From the NCBI GenBank assembly GCA_035541995.1, contig DATKMG010000543.1, forward strand, positions 1 through 15,896: a stretch of DNA of 15,896 bases, read 5' to 3'. The position numbers and the translations under genes are program-made. This stretch comes from DATKMG01 sp035541995 (GTDB lineage Bacteria; Acidobacteriota; Terriglobia; Versatilivoradales; Versatilivoraceae). Every line of letters starts with the position of its first letter. Position 1 is the first letter of the stretch. The notes beneath the pieces are model-generated. The model did no database searches, had not been told where the DNA came from, and was given only the letters and a program-made list of their open reading frames with translations. This document shows positions 6,124 to 12,979 of this stretch, one piece after another.

Positions 6124-7050
6124 TCAAATGGAGTTACCTCCTGCGGACTCCTTAGAGGGGACCAAGTAGCCAAGAGGGTCTAGCTTCTCGCCATCCTTCT
6201 CCAGCTCAAAATGAAGATGAGGACCCGTGGATCGCCCAGTACTCCCCACGACACCAATCACTTGCTGCGATGCCACCTTCTCTCCCACGGCCACAAGGTT
6301 CTTGGCCGCATGGGCGTAGAGAGTGCGGTAACCATTCTCGTGTTCAAGGATTACTGTGTTCCCATAACCCCTTAGAAACCCGGAGAATATAACTGTTCCG
6401 GCGTGGGCGGAATGAATTTGCGCTCCCATCGGAGCCGCTAAGTCTATACCCTGATGAAACCGGTACTGATGATTGAAAGGATCGGGACGAATCCCGAACG
6501 ATGAACTCTTGACCCCTTCAACCGGAGACTTCAGATCGAGAAGGGGCTGCAATGACTCCGCTGACTGGCTCCCTTTCGAATTCTCCAGCGATTGCGGAAC
6601 TTGAGAATCTGTCATGTTCGGCGCTGTCGTCGGTCGGGTAACTTGCAAGTGTTGCTTCAGTTCCAAGGATCGTTGCTTTTCTATTCCGACCGGCTTGTTT
6701 CCGTCTTTTTCTGAGAGCTTCCGGTAAAGCATTTCTCCGATGCCGAGGCTCTGACTTCTGGCGACATGGAGCCCAATTTCCTGATCAAACATCTCAAGAT
6801 AGGTGTCTTTACCCAGCGTGCTACCCTCTTCTTCATCGGATTGTGGTACCGTGGATCTCATGACTTTGAGTAGATAGCTGACGAAAAGCGCTTCAAATTC
6901 CTGGCTCGCCTTTTTCAGCTCCTCGTCCCGTTTTTCGGCTGGAAGGTTTGCTGAAGAATGGGCAGAGTAATTGCGAAGGCGATCCAGTCCTGTGGAAAAG
7001 GCGGAATCTACTAGCGGGACTGCTGGTTTTGACAACCCATCAATACTCAT
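6124..7050 (-). CDS. flgJ: FlgJ-type rod-binding domain fused to M23 peptidase
   Basis: FlgJ scaffolds rod assembly and opens the peptidoglycan so the rod can pass. The 308-residue protein has the rod-binding domain at about 43-112, with KKASQEFEALFVSYLLKVMR and YLEMFDQEIGLHVARSQSLG. A polar linker (about 113-172) follows, then an M23 (LytM-like) peptidase domain at about 174-295. Zinc ligands are visible as H199-x3-D203 (HQGID) and H278-x-H280 (PHLHFE), with H247 in LYAH as a further catalytic candidate. The enterobacterial protein instead carries a glucosaminidase, which cuts glycan rather than peptide bonds. There is no signal peptide, consistent with export through the flagellar system. 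The Shine-Dalgarno is poor, and a 162-base gap separates it from flgI. Confidence 0.93.
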   Translation of the reverse strand: MSIDGLSKPAVPLVDSAFSTGLDRLRNYSAHSSANLPAEKRDEELKKASQEFEALFVSYLLKVMRSTVPQSDEEEGSTLGKDTYLEMFDQEIGLHVARSQSLGIGEMLYRKLSEKDGNKPVGIEKQRSLELKQHLQVTRPTTAPNMTDSQVPQSLENSKGSQSAESLQPLLDLKSPVEGVKSSSFGIRPDPFNHQYRFHQGIDLAAPMGAQIHSAHAGTVIFSGFLRGYGNTVILEHENGYRTLYAHAAKNLVAVGEKVASQQVIGVVGSTGRSTGPHLHFELEKDGEKLDPLGYLVPSKESAGGNSI

Positions 7051-7212
7051 AAGGGTCTGCCGATATTACGTGCCGGGAGAGGGCGGTACGAGGTTCGACG
7101 GTTGTAAGCATGTGACGGACTCGAGGATAATGGTTCTAACTCTGAAAGCTGTAGCTAGAGAGTTTCTGGTAGTGATCTACGACGCCCTCCCCTTACGCCC
7201 GCGACCTGGCAC
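7051..7212 (-). other. Intergenic gap flgI-flgJ, no clear signal
   Basis: This gap is unusual in an otherwise tight cluster. It holds an imperfect inverted repeat (AACTCT at 7138-7143 and its complement at 7159-7164) and a GGCACG element with wrong downstream spacing for sigma-54. I see no convincing promoter, terminator or small gene. Confidence 0.4.
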
Positions 7213-8421
7213 CTAGATAATTTCAAGTTCAGCTTCCAATGCTCCCGAGGCTTTAATGGCCTGAAAGATTGCAACCATGTCTTTTGGAGTGACTCCCAGT
7301 GAGTTCAATGCTTTTACCAAGTCTTCAACGGTGGCACCGTCATGGAGCATTACAAGGTTATTCTTCTTCTCTTCCGCTTTTACCGTTTGCTCGGGAACGA
7401 CGACCGTTTCACCCAGTTTGCTGTATGGGGCTGGCTGGGAGACGTTGAAGTCAGTCCCGATCTCAATTGATAAATTCCCTTGGGTTATGGCCACAGCAGA
7501 AATGCGAACGTCTTTTCCAATCACGACGGTTCCCGTGCGTTCATTGAGAACCACCTTGGCTTTACGGTCAGTTTGTATCTGGACGTTTTCGATCTGGACG
7601 ATCAAGTCAATTAGCTTGCCTTTGTACGCCTGGGGTACCTGAACACGCACTGTCCGCCCATCCAAGGATTTTGCCAGTCCTGCGCCGAGCGCTTGATTGA
7701 TTCCTGCCTCAAGCCGGGAGGTCGTGGTGAAATCATTCTCATCCAGCACCAAATCCAAGAAGTCCCGTTGGAGGAGGTCCATGGGAACCTCTCTTTCTAC
7801 TATTGCTCCGTTGGGAATTCGGCCGACAGTGGGATGATTCACCTGAACACTGCTAAAAGCGTTTCCCGCAGTGAATCCACCGATGGTCACCGGACCTTGG
7901 GCAACGGCATAAACCAAGCCGTTCGCAGCCTTCATGGGTGTCTGAACCAACATACCCCCTTGAAGGCTGCGTGCATCGCCGATAGAGGAGACGGTGCAAT
8001 CAATGCGGCCGCCTGCCCGGATGAATGGAGACAACTCCCCAGTCACCATAACCGCTGCAATATTCTCCACTCGGATGTCCTTGGAAGCAACAGTGACTCC
8101 CATCCGCTCCAACATATTTAACAGAGTCTGGGTTGAGAATATGGTCTGCCGCCGGTCTCCCGTCTTGTTAAGCCCCACGACGAGGCCATAGCCCACGAGT
8201 TGGTTGTCACGGACCCCTTGAATCCGCGCAACATCCTTAACGCGACTGTTGGCGAATGCTGGGCTGGGGGGAAGTTGGCAGCAAAAGAAAAAAAGAAAGA
8301 CTAAAATCTGGGAGGGGCGTCCGAGCGCCAAATACCTAGCAAAGTGAAGATAATTGAGACTCGGATCCGAGTGTGGGGTGCCTACGGCCAGCTTCGTATC
8401 GGTTATCATGTTGTGCCCCAT
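7213..8421 (-). CDS. flgI: FlgI, flagellar P-ring protein
   Basis: FlgI polymerises in the periplasm around the rod to form the P ring, with FlgA as chaperone. The sequence matches the family throughout: RVKDVARIQGVRDNQLVGYG (about 60-79), the GGRIDCTVSSIGDARSLQGG segment, LLQTPMKAANG-like and EREVPMDLL stretches, and the C-terminal TVEDLVKALNSLGVTPKDMV. Mature protein probably begins after AFA at residue 57. From the ATG at 8421 (AAGG upstream, 16 bases after flgH) the preprotein has about 35 residues before the hydrophobic core LVFLFFFCC, longer than a normal signal peptide. A TTG at 8331 with AGG nearby would give an ordinary 27-residue signal peptide. The family call is certain; the start is not. 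Confidence 0.95.
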   Translation of the reverse strand: MGHNMITDTKLAVGTPHSDPSLNYLHFARYLALGRPSQILVFLFFFCCQLPPSPAFANSRVKDVARIQGVRDNQLVGYGLVVGLNKTGDRRQTIFSTQTLLNMLERMGVTVASKDIRVENIAAVMVTGELSPFIRAGGRIDCTVSSIGDARSLQGGMLVQTPMKAANGLVYAVAQGPVTIGGFTAGNAFSSVQVNHPTVGRIPNGAIVEREVPMDLLQRDFLDLVLDENDFTTTSRLEAGINQALGAGLAKSLDGRTVRVQVPQAYKGKLIDLIVQIENVQIQTDRKAKVVLNERTGTVVIGKDVRISAVAITQGNLSIEIGTDFNVSQPAPYSKLGETVVVPEQTVKAEEKKNNLVMLHDGATVEDLVKALNSLGVTPKDMVAIFQAIKASGALEAELEII

Positions 8422-8437
8422 ATTGCCTTCTCATTTC

Positions 8438-9136
8438 TTAGAATGGCCAAATCTTAGTCAATATCTGGTAGAGCCAACCTGGCTTAAGACTATCAGAGAG
8501 GAGCCCTTTCCCTTCGACCTGTACCATCATATTGGCAATGACCGTTGAAGAAACCACATTGTCCGGACTTATATCCCTTGGGCGGACCACACCAAACAAC
8601 GTAATGAGTTGCCGTTCGTTGTTAACCTTGATTTCTTTAATGCCTTCAATTACCAGGTCACCATTCGGGAGAACGTCCCTAACCCGCGCCGAGAGATAGG
8701 CTGAAACTACACCCGTACGTTTCGTAGACCCATCTCCCTTGAACGACTGGTCGGAATTGGCAGTTATGAGTTTGTCAAACGGGATGGATGGATTGTGGTT
8801 TTCTATGCCGAAGAAGTTCGGAACCGCCATGGCTGTGGAGCTCTTTCGATTCGTCTGGGAGTCGGCGGTATTTTCTGCAGTGGTCGTCTCCTCGATCCGG
8901 ATAGTGACGAGGTCGTTTATCCTGCGGGCCTTAAAGTCACTATACAGATCCGCATTGGGGCCAGCCCCAGTATAAAGTGATCCCTCCAGAGATTGAAATT
9001 GCGGCTGATTTGCCTTCGCCTGATGAATGTACTCTTCAAGACTCACCGCTACCGGATTAGGCTTGTCTTTGGCAAGCCCAGGAACTATGGCACAGGCTAC
9101 GATCAAAATTAGAAGGAGACAGTTGATATTCTTCAT
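8438..9136 (-). CDS. flgH: FlgH, flagellar L-ring protein
   Basis: FlgH forms the outer-membrane L ring that lets the rod pass through. The 232-residue length equals that of E. coli FlgH (232). Family features include GSLYTGAGPNADLYSDFKA near 52-70, the RINDLVTIRIEETTTA stretch near 71-86, and VRDVLPNGDLVIEGIKEIKV in the C-terminal half. The ATG at 9136 with AGAGG close upstream is preferred to a TTG 24 bases earlier. The N-terminus MKNINCLLLILIVACAIVPG is a signal sequence. IVAC at 12-15 is a plausible lipobox, giving a lipoprotein as in the classical protein, but GLA before KDKP also looks like a signal peptidase I site. It lies between flgA and flgI, 16 bases before flgI. Confidence 0.95.
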   Translation of the reverse strand: MKNINCLLLILIVACAIVPGLAKDKPNPVAVSLEEYIHQAKANQPQFQSLEGSLYTGAGPNADLYSDFKARRINDLVTIRIEETTTAENTADSQTNRKSSTAMAVPNFFGIENHNPSIPFDKLITANSDQSFKGDGSTKRTGVVSAYLSARVRDVLPNGDLVIEGIKEIKVNNERQLITLFGVVRPRDISPDNVVSSTVIANMMVQVEGKGLLSDSLKPGWLYQILTKIWPF

Positions 9137-9181
9137 GGTCCTCTCGAATTGGAATCCCAACGATAGAAACAGGGTGCTAAC

Positions 9182-10189
9182 TTAGAAGCTGACTTGTGCC
9201 GTATTCTTGTCCAGAACTTCGGCTCGCAGAACCTTCTTGGAATCGAGGTTCATAACTTGGATTTGGTCGCCGCGCATCCCCGAAGCCAAAGACTTACCTT
9301 GAGTCTTCACGCGAATTCGTTCGTCCTGGAAGACTAAGGTAATTGTGTCGCCCCGCTTGATGAGCGGGACCTTGATTAATAAATCTTCAGTTAGAACTTC
9401 CCCCGCAGGAATTGTCGTTCGAGGTTTCTTCCCCTCCAGGAACCCCATCTCAAGAATGGGAAGGTGAAGGGTGGAACTCAGGCGTCGCTTCTCCCAACGA
9501 ATCTCTTCGGGTTCAATTGATTGGCCAGGAGGAAGTTCACGGGTTGCAATGGCGACAGTCTCCTCAATACTCAGAGTAGTTCTCAGGAAGAGCCTCTTTA
9601 TTAACTCCCCATCGACTGAAACGGTTACAGCAAGGTAAAAAGGGCGAGCCAGATCTGTGTGGGGAGAATATTCACAGGAGAACTGATTCTCTCCTTGCGG
9701 AACCTGAAGGGCTTCGGGAACCTCCAGGTTCTCGAGACGAACCTCCCTCCAGGGCAACTTCGGCAAGAATTCCCGGGCGACAGCATTCTCAAGATCATCT
9801 GTCCTTAAGGTTCTGGAAGAACGGGAGACTTTTATATCTTCCGGCATCTGAATGCTGTAATCACGGGTTGTGATGCCAAGACTCTCCAGTTTTTGAATCA
9901 CGTCTATGCCGGGCAGAGTTTTGCTTTTGCCTGCCGGCGGTGCCGGGCTCACAGTTATAGAGTTAAATTGTTCCTTTATCTCAGGTTTTAGTAACTCAGT
10001 CTGCAACAGATCACCAAGGTAGATCACTCTCCCTCTTACCACAAGATCGGCTCGACCCAGGATCTTGGGCTGGACTGCATTTCCGCCAAATCCCACTTCT
10101 GAATGGAGTACCACAGCCACCAAGGCCTGAGCCAGTAAGAGAGATCGAAGCACTTGAGAATGAAAGCAATTCGGCATAAATCGTTTCAT
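9182..10189 (-). CDS. flgA: FlgA, P-ring assembly chaperone with SAF domain
   Basis: FlgA is a periplasmic chaperone that helps FlgI assemble into the P ring. The 335-residue sequence is longer than enterobacterial FlgA (about 219) because of an extended N-terminal region. Residues 11-32 form a hydrophobic signal-like segment. The SAF domain lies at about 207-271, with ATRELPPGQSIEPEEIRW and TIPAGEVLTEDLL, and the C-terminal beta domain at 272-335 has VPLIKRGDTITLVFQ and SGMRGDQIQVMNLDSKKVL, the most conserved part of the family. It starts 16 bases after flgG; the ribosome binding site is weak. The order flgG-flgA-flgH-flgI supports the assignment. Confidence 0.94.
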   Translation of the reverse strand: MKRFMPNCFHSQVLRSLLLAQALVAVVLHSEVGFGGNAVQPKILGRADLVVRGRVIYLGDLLQTELLKPEIKEQFNSITVSPAPPAGKSKTLPGIDVIQKLESLGITTRDYSIQMPEDIKVSRSSRTLRTDDLENAVAREFLPKLPWREVRLENLEVPEALQVPQGENQFSCEYSPHTDLARPFYLAVTVSVDGELIKRLFLRTTLSIEETVAIATRELPPGQSIEPEEIRWEKRRLSSTLHLPILEMGFLEGKKPRTTIPAGEVLTEDLLIKVPLIKRGDTITLVFQDERIRVKTQGKSLASGMRGDQIQVMNLDSKKVLRAEVLDKNTAQVSF

Positions 10190-10205
10190 GGTAACTCGGA
10201 GATTT

Positions 10206-10994
10206 TTACCTGATGACGTTATTCATAGTTTGCAGCATTTCGTCCGCTGTCCGAACCACCTTGGAGTTAATCTCATAAGCGCGCTGGCCAACGATCATAT
10301 TGACCATCTCTTCCACAACGCTTACATTGGATTGTTCAATGAAGCCTTGGTTTATTGTTCCGATCCCGTTTTCCCCGGCTGGGCCCGTAATCGGTTCGCC
10401 TGAAGAAGTGGTTGGCATGAACAGGTTCTTGCCCACTGCATTCAAACCAGCCGGATTCTGAAAAAGGGCCAGTTGAATAGTCCCAACTTGTTGTGCTTGG
10501 GATTGCCCGGGCTGAGTAACAGAGACTGTTCCGTCAGTCCCCACGGTGATAGTCAGCGCATCATTGGGAATTGTGATTTGCGGGTCGAGAGGATTGCCGT
10601 CGGCAGTGACCACGCTGCCTTCCCTGTTCAGATGAAAGGAACCCGCTCGGGTATAGGCAATCTCACCGTTGGGCAAACGAACCTGGAAAAAGCCATTGCC
10701 TTCAATGACGAGGTCAAGCGGGTTGCCGGTTTGCCGAAAATCCCCTTGGCTAAACAACCGGCTGGTGGCTACCGGCCGGGAGCCCAACCCGACTTGGAGT
10801 CCTACAGGCAAATCGGTGGAAGTAGAGGAAGCCGCTCCGGAAGCTCTGACATTTTGGTAAAGCAAGTCCTGGAACTCGCTACGACTCTGTTTGTATCCTG
10901 CTGTGTTCACGTTGGCCAGATTGTTGGCGATAACGTCGATGGTCAACTGCTGGGCCTCCAAGCCGCTGGCGGCTGAATATAAGGCACGGATCAT
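10206..10994 (-). CDS. flgG: FlgG, distal rod protein
   Basis: FlgG builds the distal rod that spans the periplasm through the P and L rings. From the ATG at 10994 it has 262 residues, almost the same as E. coli FlgG (260). It begins MIRALYSAASGLEAQQLTID, followed by the rod signature NNLANVNTAGYKQSRSEF. It continues with GDFRQTGNPLDLVIEGNGFF near 83-102 and ends with VEEMVNMIVGQRAYEINSKV and DEMLQTMNNVIR, the C-terminal helix of the rod/hook family. AAGGAG 7 bases before this ATG fixes the start; the 43-residue upstream extension of the same frame has no family similarity. It is preceded by a 112-base gap after flgF containing a hairpin. Confidence 0.97.
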   Translation of the reverse strand: MIRALYSAASGLEAQQLTIDVIANNLANVNTAGYKQSRSEFQDLLYQNVRASGAASSTSTDLPVGLQVGLGSRPVATSRLFSQGDFRQTGNPLDLVIEGNGFFQVRLPNGEIAYTRAGSFHLNREGSVVTADGNPLDPQITIPNDALTITVGTDGTVSVTQPGQSQAQQVGTIQLALFQNPAGLNAVGKNLFMPTTSSGEPITGPAGENGIGTINQGFIEQSNVSVVEEMVNMIVGQRAYEINSKVVRTADEMLQTMNNVIR

Positions 10995-11001
10995 GGCTTT
11001 A

Positions 11002-11007
11002 CTCCTT
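11002..11007 (-). promoter_or_regulatory. Ribosome binding site fixing the flgG start
   Basis: AAGGAG lies 7 bases before the ATG at 10994 and rules out the longer in-frame start at 11123. Confidence 0.8.
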
Positions 11008-11067
11008 CGAGTGTTAAGTCTTATTATTCCGACGCGCCGAATTGCAGCGCATCTTCCCAACACGTAT

Positions 11068-11091
11068 TGTGGGATGGCAGATCCACCCACA
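11068..11091 (-). repeat. Hairpin in the flgF-flgG intergenic gap
   Basis: On the minus strand TGTGGG-TGG pairs with CCA-CCCACA, with one bulged base and a 5-base loop (9 base pairs in total). No T-run follows, so a terminator is unlikely. It could affect mRNA stability or processing between flgF and flgG. Confidence 0.45.
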
Positions 11092-11106
11092 GCCGGCGTT
11101 ACCTTA

Positions 11107-11850
11107 CTACAGGGGTCGGCCAACCTGATTGATTGATCTGTCGTTCATCGTATTCATTATCATCTGGATGGCCTTTTGCAGAGACTCGAACTGCCGGTTA
11201 ATGTTGATCATCATCGTCATTTGGCGAATGGGATTCACGTTCGATTGCTCGAGACTGCCTCCCCTCACGATAAGGCCTGTAACATCTTGTTCCTTGGTGG
11301 TTGTGCTCCCATTCTTAAAGAGTGAGTTTCCCACTTTTTCAAGAGCTCGCTTATCCGGAAAGTCGACTACCTTAAGCTTGTCAATTCGGGCGCCATTTAC
11401 TTCGACTTCACCTGCCTGGGAGATGCCGACCTTACCGGCTGGCAGGTTGATTGGGCCCTTGCTACCCATGACGGCAAGCCCCTCAGAAGTGGTGAGTTGA
11501 CCTTTGGCGCTGAGCTGAAAGTCCCCATTCCGTGTGTAGCGTATCCCTTCTGGGGTATTGACTACGAAGAAGCCTGATCCCTCTAGGGCCACATCGAGAT
11601 CCCGCCCAGTTATGACGACGGGCCCAGGTCGAAAATCAACTACGCTCCCTTCAACAACCGAGGAATCGTTGATGGCCTTGTCTAAAGGAGCAACAGTGCT
11701 TTCACTCAATGTCCGATTGTAAACGCTAAAGAACGACTCATCCCCCTTGAACCCGGCCGTCCTAACATTAGCCAGGTTGTTGGAGAGCATTTCCAACATG
11801 TCAGCAAGGGCTCTGACTCCGGAATAAGAAGAATACAGTCCGCTATCCAT
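11107..11850 (-). CDS. flgF: FlgF, flagellar basal-body rod protein
   Basis: FlgF is a proximal rod protein joined to FlgG. The 247-residue sequence has the rod/hook family N-terminus with LEMLSNNLANVRTAGFKGDE near 19-38, a central LDVALEGSGFFVVNTPEGIR and YTRNGDFQLSAKGQLTT stretch (about 85-121), and a C-terminal LEQSNVNPIRQMTMMINI helix. It is shorter than the FlgG beside it, and its position before flgG supports FlgF rather than a second FlgG. AGGG lies 9 bases before the ATG. It is the first gene after the 238-base intergenic region and probably heads the flgF-flgG-flgA-flgH-flgI operon under the sigma-54-like promoter. Confidence 0.92.
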   Translation of the reverse strand: MDSGLYSSYSGVRALADMLEMLSNNLANVRTAGFKGDESFFSVYNRTLSESTVAPLDKAINDSSVVEGSVVDFRPGPVVITGRDLDVALEGSGFFVVNTPEGIRYTRNGDFQLSAKGQLTTSEGLAVMGSKGPINLPAGKVGISQAGEVEVNGARIDKLKVVDFPDKRALEKVGNSLFKNGSTTTKEQDVTGLIVRGGSLEQSNVNPIRQMTMMININRQFESLQKAIQMIMNTMNDRSINQVGRPL

Positions 11851-11886
11851 GGTTCAAACCCTCATAGAGAAACTCGGCAATGGGTC

Positions 11887-11902
11887 AGCATATCCGTTGC
11901 CA
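11887..11902 (-). promoter_or_regulatory. Sigma-54 promoter candidate for flgF operon
   Basis: The minus strand reads TGGCAACGGATATGCT. The invariant GG and GC are exactly 10 bases apart, as in TGGCACG-N4-TTGCW, and most other positions match. The predicted start of transcription is about 26 bases before the flgF ATG, leaving room for its ribosome binding site. Confidence 0.6.
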
Positions 11903-11969
11903 CAATAAGACCTGATCTCTGATATCCCCGGGTGTCAAGGCCTCACCTGATCATTGGCCCTATGTCATT

Positions 11970-11991
11970 GATCATATAGTTTGATATGATC
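11970..11991. promoter_or_regulatory. Palindrome GATCATAT-N6-ATATGATC, possible activator site
   Basis: Two perfect 8-base arms flank a 6-base spacer. The centre lies about 105 bases upstream of the predicted flgF transcription start, a normal distance for a sigma-54 enhancer-binding protein dimer. It could also be a simple hairpin. No regulator gene for it is in the window. Confidence 0.45.
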
Positions 11992-12088
11992 TCCGGGGCC
12001 CTGATAAGGCCGGTCGCGCATCTCAATCGGAGCAGGAACTTTTGGCCGTGACCAGACCGTGGTGGGCAATTTTTTCCATAGCACTGTT

Positions 12089-12955
12089 TCATGCAGGGGA
12101 CCCAACCGGCGCGTCTTGCTGGGCTAAGACATATTCACAGACTGAATCGATATACTCACTCCCGTATGAGAAACGGGTCCAAACTAGCTGATTGAAATAA
12201 CCGACACTCAAAGATTTGACCTGGAGATCTCTGGCACGTTCCACGATGCCACGGGCGAGTTCGGACAAATCCTCAGTCGAAAGATCGGGAGACAGTTCCA
12301 TTTCGCTTCCCAGTTCTTGCGCTGAGGTAACCACTCCTTGGATCAATTCCCGAACCGCGGTCTCGTCTCCCAGGAATATTGATAAGTCACAATTCAGGAT
12401 CCCTCTGAGATTGATCATTGCCGGTATGAAGCTTGGATCGGAGGTAACAAGGGACAAGGAGTTTCCAGTCGCATCGTATTCCAACGGCAGGAATTTCAAC
12501 CGTTGCATCACAAGAGGTGGCACCATTTTCAGAGTCTTGGGATTCAACCGTTGGTTTGCTAAATTGATGATTGGAAGAGAGAACTGTCGACTCAGGGCCA
12601 CCGTGATATCCCGCTCCTTGATGAAACCCATACTTTGAAGGTAATGCCCAAGACGCTCGTCCTTCTCCTTGAGACGTTGAGATGAATCTCGCTGCTGATC
12701 TGCCACGGCTAGATCGAGCTGCTCTTTGGTGATGGCACCCATTTCCAATAGCAGAAGTCCAATGCGAATCCGATAAGTGATGACAGGAGTCTTGTCTTTG
12801 GGCTGGCTCGACTTCTCCAACCGTTGGAGGATCCCCGTTTCCAAGCAGGGATCGCTACAATACCAATGAGACTCCATGAAGTAGCCGGGCCTTTTACTGA
12901 TTCGTTCCCTGAACCAGTTGAGCCGATTCTGACAATTTACATTTTGACAATTCAT
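12089..12955 (-). CDS. MshEN-domain (cyclic-di-GMP-binding type) protein with Cys cluster, no ATPase
   Basis: This 288-residue protein begins with four cysteines, C3-x4-C8 and C33-x3-C37, resembling a zinc-finger module (the HWYCSDPC stretch is typical of small treble-clef domains). Residues about 62-205 match the N-terminal domain of type II secretion/type IV pilus ATPases (MshEN). Both 24-residue MshEN motifs are complete: R64, G66, L69, G73, L80, V84, Q87, and R101, L102, G103, L106, G110, I117, L121, Q124. In MshE such motifs bind cyclic-di-GMP. The end (about 228-280) resembles the start of the next GspE domain (LARGIVERARDLQ). The protein then stops, with no Walker A or B. It follows the SwrB-like gene by 24 bases, after fliM-fliN. 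A flagellar cyclic-di-GMP effector role is inference. Confidence 0.8.
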   Translation of the reverse strand: MNCQNVNCQNRLNWFRERISKRPGYFMESHWYCSDPCLETGILQRLEKSSQPKDKTPVITYRIRIGLLLLEMGAITKEQLDLAVADQQRDSSQRLKEKDERLGHYLQSMGFIKERDITVALSRQFSLPIINLANQRLNPKTLKMVPPLVMQRLKFLPLEYDATGNSLSLVTSDPSFIPAMINLRGILNCDLSIFLGDETAVRELIQGVVTSAQELGSEMELSPDLSTEDLSELARGIVERARDLQVKSLSVGYFNQLVWTRFSYGSEYIDSVCEYVLAQQDAPVGSPA

Positions 12956-12979
12956 AAGTACCTATTGGCTAAGATTGGG

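Larger units (their letters stand above)
11851..12088 (-). other. Intergenic regulatory region before flgF
   Basis: This is the longest non-coding stretch in the window. It separates the flhG-fliM-fliN part from flgF. It holds a sigma-54-like promoter at 11887-11902, a perfect palindrome at 11970-11991, and several GATC tetramers (11914, 11949, 11970, 11988). I see no convincing terminator for the upstream gene. Confidence 0.6.

Noticed and set aside
7059..7074. Sigma-54-like GGCACG element before flgJ
   Set aside because: The downstream GC is 12 bases away rather than 10, and it lies too close to the flgJ ATG.
10995..11123. 43-residue N-terminal extension of FlgG
   Set aside because: It overlaps flgF, has no rod-protein similarity, and a good ribosome binding site precedes the canonical MIRALYSAASG start.
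11941..12010. Repeated GATC-containing elements as a mobile-element end or attachment site
   Set aside because: No integrase or transposase gene, no target duplication and no tRNA are nearby; a regulatory palindrome explains the pattern better.
12089..12955. Annotation as a GspE/PilB secretion or pilus ATPase
   Set aside because: Only the N-terminal regulatory domain and the beginning of the next domain are present; there is no Walker A, Walker B or other ATPase motif before the stop.
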